Below, piece after piece: positions 27,614 through 35,818 of a stretch of DNA of 64,000 nucleotides. Each line of letters starts with the position of its first letter. Position 1 is the first letter of the stretch. The position numbers and the translations under genes are program-made. The DNA lies in the NCBI RefSeq assembly GCF_013318015.2, contig NZ_CP115842.1, positions 620,001 through 684,000 of the forward strand, written 5' to 3'. A model generated the notes under the pieces. The model saw only the letters and a list, made by a program, of their open reading frames with translations, did not search any database and had not been told where the DNA came from. This DNA is from Agrobacterium tumefaciens. Its GTDB lineage: Bacteria; Pseudomonadota; Alphaproteobacteria; Rhizobiales; Rhizobiaceae.

Positions 27614-29447
27614 CCGTGTCTCCTTCCTGCCTGTTCTCCTCGCCGCTCTCTTCCACCGCCACCGTCTTAGGTTGGGTATTCGCGACGACACGCAATGGTG
27701 AAACCGTGTGCGCGGATGCGGTGAAACCTTTCGCCGCTTGAGCATTCGGAGTGCGCAGCACTTTCGAGAGAACCTCGTCGCGCGGACCGAAGGCCTTCAT
27801 CCGCCCCTCCTCCATCATCAGAATGAAATCGACGGCACCGATCGCGCTGGGCCGATGCGCGACGACGATGGCGATACCGTTGCGCGCCTTGACCGACGCG
27901 ATCGCCCTGACGACGGCGGCCTCGCCCTCTGCATCGAGATTGGCATTCGGCTCGTCCAGCACGACGATGAAGGGATCGCCATAAAGCGCACGCGCGAGAC
28001 CGATACGCTGGCGTTGTCCTGCCGAAAGCGCGGAACCGGCCTCACCTATATCGCTTTCATACCCCTTTTCGAAGCGCAGGATCAGTTCGTGCGCACCGGC
28101 GGCTTTCGCAGCGGCAATGATTGCGTCGGGGTCGGGATTGTCCTCGAAACGGGAAATGTTTTCGCCGATCGTGCCGTCGAAAAGCTCCACGCCCTGCGGC
28201 AGATAACCGATATGGCGGCCAAGGGCTTCGCGATCCCATTGATCGAAGCTCGCACCATCAAGCCGCACCTTGCCGGCGGCGGGCGTCCAGGCTCCGGTGA
28301 GAATGCGCGAAAGGGTGGATTTTCCCGAGCCGGACGGGCCGATGACACCGAGCGCATTCCCGGCGGTCATGACGAAACCAAGGCCCGCGACGGTCGGTTT
28401 TCTCTCTCCCGGCGGAATGATGGTGACGTTTTCGACTCTCAATTCTCTCTCAGGCTTCGGCAGTGCCATTGCGGTCGCCGTTACCGGCATCTGCGCAAAA
28501 AGCTCCCTCAGCCGCGCCCAGCTCTGGCGGGCGGCAACGAAGGACTTCCAGTTGGATATGGCAAGATCGACGGGCGCCAAAGCCCGACCCATCATGATCG
28601 AACTGGCGATCATCACGCCGCCTGAGGCCTCCTGCTGAATGACCAGCCATGCGCCGACCGCCAAAATGGCCGATTGCAGCACGATCCGCAGGGATTTTGC
28701 GATATTGCCGAGGCCGCCGGCCACGTCGCCCGCCTTGCGGTTGGCGGCGAGATAAGCCTCGTTGGAGATTTGCCAGCGTTTGCCAAGCCGGCCGCCGAGC
28801 CCCATGGCCTGCACGACTTCGGCGTTGCGGCGCGAGGCTTCCAGCTGCCGGTTGCGCGCCATGTTTTCGACCATGGTGTCGCGGATCGGCTTCTGAGAGA
28901 ACATATTGGTCAAGATGGTCAGGGATATAAGCAGAACGGCACCGGCAAGAGCCGTCACGCCGATCCAGAAATGAAACAGAAAACATATGCCAAGGTAGAG
29001 CGGCATCCAAGGCAGATCGAAAAAGGCGGTGGGCCCCGTGCCGGACAGAAAACCGCGCACGTTGTCGAGATCGCGCAGCGGCTGTAGGCCGTCCCCCGGC
29101 ATACGGTTGACGAGCGGCAGGCGCACCACCGCATCATGCACCTTGCCGGAATAGCGCATGTCGAAGTCCTCGCCGATACGGATCAGGACCCGGGCGCGGA
29201 TGATGTCGAGCAGGCACTGGAAGCCATAGAGGCCGAGCGCAAGAATGGCGATCCCGACCAGTGTCGGCAGACTGCCGCTGGCCAGCACCCGGTCGTAAAC
29301 CTGAAGCATGAACAGGGGCGACGTCAGCGCCAGGATGTTGACCACACCGCTGATGAGCGCCACACCGAAAAACGTGCTTTTAAGGGGCGAAACAACCGCC
29401 GCAGTGAGGGACTGCGGCGGTGTCTGCTGGTGGTTTTGAAAGCCCAC
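27600..29447 (-). CDS. hasD: Type I secretion ABC exporter (HasD/PrtD-type)
   Basis: A 615-residue fused exporter. The membrane domain spans about 20-310 (first helix region FFGVALISGVVNILALTSPL). The ATPase domain has Walker A GPSGSGKS (370-377), signature LSAGQ (474-478) and Walker B VVLDEP (495-500). Length and motifs match the PrtD/HasD group that exports RTX proteases, lipases and hemophores. It starts 14 nt after the HasA-like gene and overlaps the adaptor gene, so the three are co-transcribed. The expected cargo is the HasA-like protein next door. Confidence 0.9.
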   Translation of the reverse strand: MGFQNHQQTPPQSLTAAVVSPLKSTFFGVALISGVVNILALTSPLFMLQVYDRVLASGSLPTLVGIAILALGLYGFQCLLDIIRARVLIRIGEDFDMRYSGKVHDAVVRLPLVNRMPGDGLQPLRDLDNVRGFLSGTGPTAFFDLPWMPLYLGICFLFHFWIGVTALAGAVLLISLTILTNMFSQKPIRDTMVENMARNRQLEASRRNAEVVQAMGLGGRLGKRWQISNEAYLAANRKAGDVAGGLGNIAKSLRIVLQSAILAVGAWLVIQQEASGGVMIASSIMMGRALAPVDLAISNWKSFVAARQSWARLRELFAQMPVTATAMALPKPERELRVENVTIIPPGERKPTVAGLGFVMTAGNALGVIGPSGSGKSTLSRILTGAWTPAAGKVRLDGASFDQWDREALGRHIGYLPQGVELFDGTIGENISRFEDNPDPDAIIAAAKAAGAHELILRFEKGYESDIGEAGSALSAGQRQRIGLARALYGDPFIVVLDEPNANLDAEGEAAVVRAIASVKARNGIAIVVAHRPSAIGAVDFILMMEEGRMKAFGPRDEVLSKVLRTPNAQAAKGFTASAHTVSPLRVVANTQPKTVAVEESGEENRQEGDTDVKN

Positions 29448-29461
29448 AGCCTGATTTTCCT

Positions 29462-30217
29462 TTAAGCGGCAAGCGCCGATGCGCTGGCGAAAATGAAGTC
29501 CGATGCGTCGAGTACGCTTGCATCGACACCGACGAGTGTGATCGAAACTGACGCGCTGGAGTCAGATTCTACCACCGCATTACCGTTGAGGTTATACCAG
29601 AACAGGTCAGCGACCGAGGTCGAACCCCAACCAGATACGTCAAGCTTATCAGTACCATCCTGATAACCATAGGTGCCGGTTGGTCCTGCGGTTACGATAT
29701 CGTTACCGCCCGAGAAGACAAAAGTATCAGCGCCGGCAAAACCGGTCAGCGTGTTCGAGGAGGCAGTATCCTCGATCACAGTGCCAGTGGCAGCGAAGTA
29801 GTCATAGAAACCGGCCAGCGAGCCGAAGCGCGCAAGCTGGTAAACGGCGAGGTCAAGCAGATCGCGCGCACCCGCAAGCGAATAGGAGCTATCAGGATCG
29901 ATCAACAGTTCCTGCTGGCTGACGGCGATGCCGCTGGTGGACTGGCTGTAGCCGGCACCCAGAACGATACTGTCGACCGAACCCGTCAGGTTGCCCTGGG
30001 AGTATTGCAGAGCGCCGCTCATGACGATGCCCTTGCCGCCGTTGCTGCCATCGCCCCAAGCCTCATAGGTGGTGTTTGGATCGATGGTGGTCGTGGCGAG
30101 AGAGCTGGTCTGAGCGTCGTAGAACGCACCATAGGTCGAACCGAAACCGCTCGTCCAACCGTTGAGGTAACCGATCAGGTCGGAGGAGGACTGCGTCAGT
30201 TGAATTGTGGTAGCCAT
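29462..30217 (-). CDS. hasA: HasA-like hemophore with RTX/serralysin-like C-terminal module
   Basis: A 251-residue secreted protein without an N-terminal signal. Residues 1-145 match the HasA layout: YLNGWTSGFGSTYGAFYD, SGALQYSQGNLTGSVDSIVLG and a helix around DLLDLAVYQLARFG. Tyr72 lies where HasA carries its Tyr75 heme ligand. There is no histidine or cysteine anywhere, so the usual His32 ligand is absent; Yersinia HasA also binds heme through Tyr without His32. Residues 150-245 add a module (NTLTGFAGADTFVFSGGNDI, DGTDKLDVSGWG, TLVGVDASVLDASDFIF) like the C-termini of serralysin-type RTX proteins. The C-terminus ends ASALAA, resembling the type I signal ELLAA of HasA. The start has AAGGAG 7 nt upstream. 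Heme binding is inferred. Confidence 0.8.
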   Translation of the reverse strand: MATTIQLTQSSSDLIGYLNGWTSGFGSTYGAFYDAQTSSLATTTIDPNTTYEAWGDGSNGGKGIVMSGALQYSQGNLTGSVDSIVLGAGYSQSTSGIAVSQQELLIDPDSSYSLAGARDLLDLAVYQLARFGSLAGFYDYFAATGTVIEDTASSNTLTGFAGADTFVFSGGNDIVTAGPTGTYGYQDGTDKLDVSGWGSTSVADLFWYNLNGNAVVESDSSASVSITLVGVDASVLDASDFIFASASALAA

Positions 30218-30276
30218 AGGTGTACTCCTTTGCTGGCCAATAGGGATACCTTGGTCATGTGACGAAGGCGTTTCAT

Positions 30277-30307
30277 CTCCGGGACGGGCTGCAACCCCAG
30301 CCCGGAG
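30277..30307 (-). repeat. Stem-loop between receptor and hemophore genes
   Basis: CTCCGGG (30277-30283) and CCCGGAG (30301-30307) flank a GC-rich loop that can also form the alternative stem GGGCT/AGCCC. It lies in the 105-nt gap after the receptor stop. No T-run follows on the minus strand. It may set the ratio of receptor to hemophore mRNA, by partial termination or RNA protection. Confidence 0.4.
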
Positions 30308-30322
30308 AATTTCTTCCGCGCA

Positions 30323-33100
30323 TCAGAACTTCACGTTCATCGTCGCGATAAAAGTGCGGCCCGGTGCGGTATAGGCACTGGCTGCCGGGATGTATTTGCG
30401 GTCGGTCAGGTTGTTGACCGCGAAACGAAGCGTCGCCTTTTCGTTGAAGGCATAGGAGCCGTATAGGTCTACCGTCGTGTAGGGATCGGTTACCTCCCGC
30501 AGATTTCCCTCCGTATCGAGCGTCCGCGATTGCGTCGGCGTGACATGGTTGAGCCGTGCGCCCAAAGAGAATTTTTCCTCGAAGAAACGCATGCCGCCAT
30601 CGAGCGTCAGCTTCACCTTGGGTGCAACGTCACCCGGCCATGCGACGATCTCGCCGCTTGTCGTGGTCGTGCCGTTAGAGAAAACCTGGGTTTTGTCCGG
30701 CCAATCGGTCTTCAGCAGCGTCGCTGAGCCACCAAGCCAGAAGCTTCGCGCATCGTAATTGCCCTCGAATTCAAGCCCGCGCATATAGGTCGTGCCGTCG
30801 AGATTGATGAAGCTGGTATAGGTACGGTTCGCCACCTGATCCGTGACGAGATGACCGAGAGCGATATAATCCTTAACCTCACGGCGAAAGGCGGCCATTT
30901 TGATGCGCACGGAATCGTGGTCCAGTAGCACACCGTCGAAACTCATATTCGCGCCGATTTCATAGGTTGTGGCTTTTTCGGCTCTCAGAAATTGGTTCGG
31001 CGCATACTCGTAACCAACGGAATCCCCTGGACGCGCACCGGCGAAAAAAGCCTCAAGAGTTGTTGGCGGACGCAGGCTCTGGGAATAGCTCACATAGGGG
31101 CGGAACCAGTCGAACGGCTTGAGTTCTATCGTGGCGGAGGGCAGCCACGCACTGTAGGTACGGTCGATATCCATCTCATAGGCGGGATTCTCGACGACGG
31201 GATCGTATCGCGTAGCCGATGGCCCGGTTCCCGGCATACAGGTGGAAGAAACGGTGCTCCAGACCCGGCTAAGAAACCTCGCCTCGGTAATATTGGTGCC
31301 GGGATTCTGCGGAAGGAAAACAGCGTAATAATATTGAGATGCTGTGTAATTGTTTCCAATCGGATCACATGCAACGGTGATCGTCCGCAAATACGAAATT
31401 TCATCGTAATATGTCGAATTGCCCTTCAGACGCGACCAGTCGTACCGTATGCCGCCGCTTATCACTACCCAGTTCGCAGGCTCAAGTTCACCGTTCAAAA
31501 ACAGGCTCGCCACATCACGCCGCCCGGGCGGGCTGAAAGCGGTATAGCTGCTGGCAAAGGCGGGATTGTTTGCAATGGCAGAACTCGTGGCAACCGATGA
31601 GGAAATGTCTCTGAAAGCTTCCGCGCCGTAGTTCAGGCTGAGCGCACCCACCTTCGTATCGAGGCGACTGGTGTTTTCGACACTGCCGCCGAAACTGCGC
31701 AGGCCCATATCAAGGTTCGTTTCAACAGCATATCCTTTGCGCGCCGACCGCAACTCGTGCGTCATATTGTCGTTCAGCCACAGCGACGACTTGAAGTCTA
31801 TGAGTTCGCTTTCAGGATCCCAGTCCAGCTTGGCAACGATACTGTCGTTACGCACGCTCTCCCGGTCTATCTGTTCGGCAGCACCCTGCACGAAGTCATT
31901 CTGCTGGTGCATCCATGACAGAGAAGTCTTCACATCCCCGAAGTCACCTTCCCCCTTGAAAAAACTCGACCAGCCGTCCCGGCCGAGCAGGTCCTTCATC
32001 GTCAATGCCGTGCTTCGTGCCTCGCCTCTTGTGCCGATCTTGTATTCATCCATGATCGTACGGCTGTAACCGGCAACAAAGGAGAGGGGGCCATCCGGCT
32101 CTCGGACAGCAGCCAGAACCGAACCCTGAAAATCGTAACCATTGGTGCCGCGGGAAACATTCACCTCTCCGCCCTTGTTTGCACCCTCAGGGATGAGATC
32201 GACGGCGCTGACGGTGCGGAACTCGACCTTTCCGCCCAGCGAACCGGCATTGCCGGATGTGGCATTGGTCATTTTTTCCACTTCGACGGCGCGGATGAAG
32301 GCCACATCCACATAGGCCTGGCCGTTATTGGCAGAATAAATCGAGGCGCCACCGGTGCTGAAACCACGCTGCGCATTCTGCCGCGCACCATCGATGGAGA
32401 CGACCACGCGGCCGCTTTCCTGCAAGCCACGTATATTGGGCGAAACGGTCGGGAAGCTGCCGTTGCCCTCACCGGCATAGACGCCGGAGACGCGGTTGAA
32501 GACATCGCGCGTGTTGCGCACGCCGGCGGACTGGATCGCCTCGCGACTGACGACGCTGACACTGGCGGGTGTTTCATAAACCCAGTCGGGCGTTCCCTGA
32601 TAACCGGTGCCGGCAATGGAATTGCGTCCGGTTTTTCCCGTCACGGTAATTTCTTCCAGAACGGTGGTGCCTTCCGCCCCGGAAAGATCGGCAGCGGCCT
32701 GCCCCGAGCCTATGACGACGGTTCTGCCATTTCCGGCAAACCGGAAATTCACGCCCGTGCCTGCCAGAAGCCGGGACAGCGCATCCCGCACCGTAAAACT
32801 GCCGGTAACGGCATTGGTGCGCACATTGCCGGCGGACGGTGTGGCAAGCGTAACCTGCAGACCGGATTGCCGCCCGAAAACGCCGACAACGGAGGACAGC
32901 GGCTGGGCGGGAATATTAAAAGGCCGCGTTGCACCCTGCTCGCCACCGGAGCGCTGACCATTGGCGGCATTCGGTCCGCTCTGCGCAAAAGCCGGTACCG
33001 ACATTGAAACGACCACCGCCGTTGTCGCCAAAAGCACCGTCATACGTGCCGGCTTTGCCGCGTTTTTCCCTGAACCGTTCATACGTATCTGGAGGCGCAT
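30323..33100 (-). CDS. hasR: TonB-dependent heme/hemophore receptor with signalling domain (HasR-type)
   Basis: A 925-residue outer-membrane receptor. A signal peptide (to about AFA, residue 39) is followed by a secretin/TonB short N-terminal (STN) signalling domain (about 60-131, PFNIPAQPLSSVVGVFGRQ) and a TonB box near TVLEEITVTG (147-155). Then come a plug and a 22-strand barrel ending in phenylalanine (ATMNVKF). The STN domain is what lets such receptors signal to a FecR-type anti-sigma, encoded just upstream. A YSQSLRPPT / PNQFLRAEKATTYEIG pair sits where heme receptors carry FRAP and NPNL-like motifs. The hemophore ligand is inferred from the adjacent HasA-like gene. Confidence 0.87.
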   Translation of the reverse strand: MRLQIRMNGSGKNAAKPARMTVLLATTAVVVSMSVPAFAQSGPNAANGQRSGGEQGATRPFNIPAQPLSSVVGVFGRQSGLQVTLATPSAGNVRTNAVTGSFTVRDALSRLLAGTGVNFRFAGNGRTVVIGSGQAAADLSGAEGTTVLEEITVTGKTGRNSIAGTGYQGTPDWVYETPASVSVVSREAIQSAGVRNTRDVFNRVSGVYAGEGNGSFPTVSPNIRGLQESGRVVVSIDGARQNAQRGFSTGGASIYSANNGQAYVDVAFIRAVEVEKMTNATSGNAGSLGGKVEFRTVSAVDLIPEGANKGGEVNVSRGTNGYDFQGSVLAAVREPDGPLSFVAGYSRTIMDEYKIGTRGEARSTALTMKDLLGRDGWSSFFKGEGDFGDVKTSLSWMHQQNDFVQGAAEQIDRESVRNDSIVAKLDWDPESELIDFKSSLWLNDNMTHELRSARKGYAVETNLDMGLRSFGGSVENTSRLDTKVGALSLNYGAEAFRDISSSVATSSAIANNPAFASSYTAFSPPGRRDVASLFLNGELEPANWVVISGGIRYDWSRLKGNSTYYDEISYLRTITVACDPIGNNYTASQYYYAVFLPQNPGTNITEARFLSRVWSTVSSTCMPGTGPSATRYDPVVENPAYEMDIDRTYSAWLPSATIELKPFDWFRPYVSYSQSLRPPTTLEAFFAGARPGDSVGYEYAPNQFLRAEKATTYEIGANMSFDGVLLDHDSVRIKMAAFRREVKDYIALGHLVTDQVANRTYTSFINLDGTTYMRGLEFEGNYDARSFWLGGSATLLKTDWPDKTQVFSNGTTTTSGEIVAWPGDVAPKVKLTLDGGMRFFEEKFSLGARLNHVTPTQSRTLDTEGNLREVTDPYTTVDLYGSYAFNEKATLRFAVNNLTDRKYIPAASAYTAPGRTFIATMNVKF

Positions 33101-33248
33101 ACTGCTTTTGTCTTCCTGTCTTCGCTCCGGCTATATCTTGACCGGATTACTCAACAAAAAGACGATTGCCTCGGCAGTTTTTTTCAGGGTTTCGGAGAAT
33201 TTTTTATAAACTACTGAAAATAAATACGATTTTTTGTTTTATTGCGCT

Positions 33249-34244
33249 TCAGAAACGGGTGATGATGCGGGCAGTATTGGCAATTGCATAAACCTTACCC
33301 TTATAGGGTTCCACCAATGCTTCCAGCGCACGGTCCGGATCGCGAAGATTGTAGAAGCCAGTCACACGCTGCTCTGCAAGCGTCTTGTCCGCCATCGTCA
33401 GCCATGCGGGATGATACCGCTGGATTTGCTCGACAACAGAACCGATCGTCGCATCCACAACGTAAAGCTCGCCGTTGCGCCAGCCACCAATATCCTCGAC
33501 GGGAACGGTCTCTTTCCGGATTGTACCGGAGGCGTCGACAACCAGCATCTCACCCGGCACCAGCCGCGTTGGTGGCGCGTTGCGGAAGGAAGCTTCCACG
33601 GAACCATGCGCAAGCGCGACTTGCGTTACGCCATCCGTCATGTCGACATCGAAAGCCGTGCCGAGCACTTGGACGGTCAGGTTTTTCGCCTCCACGACAA
33701 AGGGACGGTCGCTATCCGGCACGACATCAAAAAAAGCTTCGCCCTTCAGCACCTTCACATTACGGCGGCCATTGGCAAAATCAGTGGTAAGCGCACTTGC
33801 CGCGGCAAGCTGCACCCTGCTGCCGTCTTCAAGGGTTATGGTGCGGCTCTCTGCGGTACTGGTCTGATATTCGGCCTTGATATGGACGAAAAGCGTGGGA
33901 ACGAACAGCACCGCAAGACAGAGAGACACCGCTGCCACCGCCATGCCGGCATAATGTCGCAAGGACCAGCGCCGTCGCGATGCCTGTTTTCCGGCAACGC
34001 CAGGAAGGTGCGGCGCGTCTTCCCAGAGGCTCTTTAAACCCGGCTCAACCAGACCGAGATTCCGCCAAGTCTTGCATGTCCGCTCCCAGGCCAGACGATT
34101 TGCCGGCGAAGCAGCCAACCATCGATCAAATTCCGCCTTCAGCCGCGGTTCCGCCGAACCCGTCTGCAGGCGTATCAGCCAGTCGGCAGCCTCTTCCGCC
34201 TTCCCGGTCGGCAATGTTATTTTTTTATCGGGATCAATTGTCAT
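33249..34244 (-). CDS. hasS: FecR/HasS-type anti-sigma regulator
   Basis: A 331-residue single-span regulator. Residues 15-65 match the cytoplasmic FecR N-terminal (DUF4880) domain (AADWLIRLQTGS, WLAASPANRLAWERT). A membrane helix follows at about 105-130 (YAGMAVAAVSLCLAVLFVPT), and the periplasmic FecR domain (SRTITLEDGSRVQLAAASAL) completes the protein. It should hold or activate the ECF sigma factor encoded 111 nt upstream, depending on contact with the STN domain of the receptor encoded next. Start context is AT-rich with no strong ribosome site. Confidence 0.88.
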   Translation of the reverse strand: MTIDPDKKITLPTGKAEEAADWLIRLQTGSAEPRLKAEFDRWLAASPANRLAWERTCKTWRNLGLVEPGLKSLWEDAPHLPGVAGKQASRRRWSLRHYAGMAVAAVSLCLAVLFVPTLFVHIKAEYQTSTAESRTITLEDGSRVQLAAASALTTDFANGRRNVKVLKGEAFFDVVPDSDRPFVVEAKNLTVQVLGTAFDVDMTDGVTQVALAHGSVEASFRNAPPTRLVPGEMLVVDASGTIRKETVPVEDIGGWRNGELYVVDATIGSVVEQIQRYHPAWLTMADKTLAEQRVTGFYNLRDPDRALEALVEPYKGKVYAIANTARIITRF

Positions 34245-34355
34245 TGAGCCGGTCAGTTCCTTTGACTGGGCGGAGGAGATGCCTCGTCTTCCGTGTTGCT
34301 TTAAAGACGTTTGAGGGAGAACTTTTTTTCACAAGATGAAACAATAAAGGCTGTT

Positions 34356-34856
34356 TTACTGCATTTCTTTGGTAATGGCGGCAATACTACTCTTAATCAG
34401 ACGGTGGGCGCTAGCCACGGATACGCCGAGGTGACGGGCGATCTCTTCCATATTGTAGCCGCCAAATCTATGCATTTCCAATGCCACACGCGCCTGAACC
34501 GGCAGAGAGGCCAAAATAATCTGCATCTGCCGGACCTCGTCGCAGAACAGGGCATGCTCTTCTGGTGTGCCGTGACCCTGCGGTATGCCCCAGAACGGGG
34601 TATCGTCGGGCCGCTCCCGCAGGTCCTGCCGGTTGCGGCGGCGACTATCGAGGGCGAGGTTGCGGACGATGCGGAAAAGATAGGATTTGAGGTTGGAAGG
34701 ATTGCCGGAACCTTCGGGAACGAATTTCAGGAATGCCTCCTGAACCACGTCCTCCGCGTCCGCCCGCGACCCTAAAATAAGCGCGGCGTATTTGATCAGG
34801 TCAACCCTGTGCGCGACGTAAGCGTTATAACGCTTGTCATCTTCCCGTATGCCCAT
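34356..34856 (-). CDS. hasI: ECF sigma factor, FecI/HasI-type
   Basis: A 166-residue extracytoplasmic-function sigma factor. Region 2 includes YAALILGSRADAEDVVQEAFLKF (residues 24-46); region 4 (about 105-160) has ASLPVQARVALEMHRFGGYN and a helix-turn-helix at IARHLGVSVASAHRLIKSS. With the FecR-like and receptor genes it forms a cell-surface signalling cassette that should switch on receptor and hemophore transcription when heme is sensed. It is the first gene of the leftward Has locus, with a RirA-type box about 115-130 nt upstream. Confidence 0.88.
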   Translation of the reverse strand: MGIREDDKRYNAYVAHRVDLIKYAALILGSRADAEDVVQEAFLKFVPEGSGNPSNLKSYLFRIVRNLALDSRRRNRQDLRERPDDTPFWGIPQGHGTPEEHALFCDEVRQMQIILASLPVQARVALEMHRFGGYNMEEIARHLGVSVASAHRLIKSSIAAITKEMQ

Positions 34857-34969
34857 GTCTCAACCGAGAGAAATTTCAAGGATAAACGAAACTGCAAGCC
34901 CCCAAACGACAAAGCAGTTTTCCCGTCTAAACCTCTAGCACCCAAACTCTCGACCGAACAGCTATTTCA

Positions 34970-34984
34970 TGACTATTATTATCA
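34970..34984. promoter_or_regulatory. Candidate IRO box (RirA operator) upstream of the sigma gene
   Basis: TGACTATTATTATCA fits the TGA-N9-TCA iron-responsive operator bound by the Rhizobiaceae regulator RirA. It lies about 115 nt upstream of the sigma-factor start in an AT-rich patch, where iron repression of the Has cascade would be expected. A second match in this window lies at 39289-39303. Confidence 0.55.
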
Positions 34985-35028
34985 AGAATTTGTGCGGTCG
35001 CGGGTCCTGCAACAGCCAGAGACTCGCA

Positions 35029-35054
35029 GACCCGGCGGCAGGCGCAGCCGGGTC
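35029..35054 (-). terminator. Hairpin after the ferric ABC operon
   Basis: GACCCGGC (35029-35036) pairs with GCCGGGTC (35047-35054), giving an 8-bp GC stem 12 nt after the ATPase stop on the minus strand. There is no T-run, so it may be a weak or Rho-assisted end, or an mRNA 3' stabiliser. Confidence 0.4.
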
Positions 35055-35065
35055 CTGTGATAGCG

Positions 35066-35818
35066 TCAGATAGCGCCGTCGACTATTACCATCGGCCTGC
35101 CCTGCGAACAGGGTTCGATGCGCGCATCGATGCGGTAGATATCGCGCAGCATGGCCGGGGTTATCACCGTCTCGGTGCTGCCGCTCACCACCATTTCGCC
35201 GCGCGCGATCACCATCGTATTCTCGCAATAACGAAGCGCATGATTGAGGTCGTGCAGGGCGATCAGCACGATCATGCCAGTCTTCTGGGCAAGGTCGGTC
35301 ACAAACCCCAGAACCTCGACCTGCCGGTGGAGGTCGAGAGCAGATGTCGGCTCGTCCATCAACAGCACCTCCGGCTTGCGGGCCAGCGCCTGCGCCAGGG
35401 ACACAAGCTGCCGCTGACCGCCAGACAATTCGCCGAGCCCCCGGAAGGCGAGATCGTGGATTTTCAGCGCCTTGAGAATGGCGTCGATCTCAAACAGCTC
35501 ATCGTCGTGAACACGCCAGCCGCCGCCCTGCTTGGCGGACAGAAGCACGGATTCGTAAACCGTCAGCACGGCGTTGGCGCCGGTGTCCTGCGGCATGTAG
35601 CAGATGGCCCGGTTGCCGCGTGCCGTATCTGACAACTCGACAAGCCCGGGACCGGAGATCAGGCTGGCGATGCGCTTGAAAAGCGTGGACTTGCCGGCAG
35701 CGTTCGGGCCAATGACCGCCGTGACACTGCCGCTTTCCAGCGTATCGATGCCGACCTTGGAGAGAACAGTCGTGCGGCCGTAGGCAGCGCCGACATCCTT
35801 CAATGCGAGCGCTACCAT
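35066..35818 (-). CDS. Iron/siderophore ABC transporter ATP-binding protein (FecE-type)
   Basis: A 250-residue ATPase of the FepC/FecE/BtuD family: Walker A GPNAAGKS near residues 37-44, signature LSGGQRQL, Walker [12 protein letters not shown] and the H-loop ALHDLNHAL. It overlaps the permease gene by 7 nt and closes the operon that begins with two binding proteins at 39243. It supplies energy for uptake of a ferric chelate; the ligand is not identifiable. Confidence 0.92.
   Translation of the reverse strand: MVALALKDVGAAYGRTTVLSKVGIDTLESGSVTAVIGPNAAGKSTLFKRIASLISGPGLVELSDTARGNRAICYMPQDTGANAVLTVYESVLLSAKQGGGWRVHDDELFEIDAILKALKIHDLAFRGLGELSGGQRQLVSLAQALARKPEVLLMDEPTSALDLHRQVEVLGFVTDLAQKTGMIVLIALHDLNHALRYCENTMVIARGEMVVSGSTETVITPAMLRDIYRIDARIEPCSQGRPMVIVDGAI

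Noticed and set aside
33101..33248. Specific ECF sigma promoter for the receptor gene
   Set aside because: The gap is AT-rich and probably contains it, but no unambiguous -35/-10 pair could be picked without comparison sequences.
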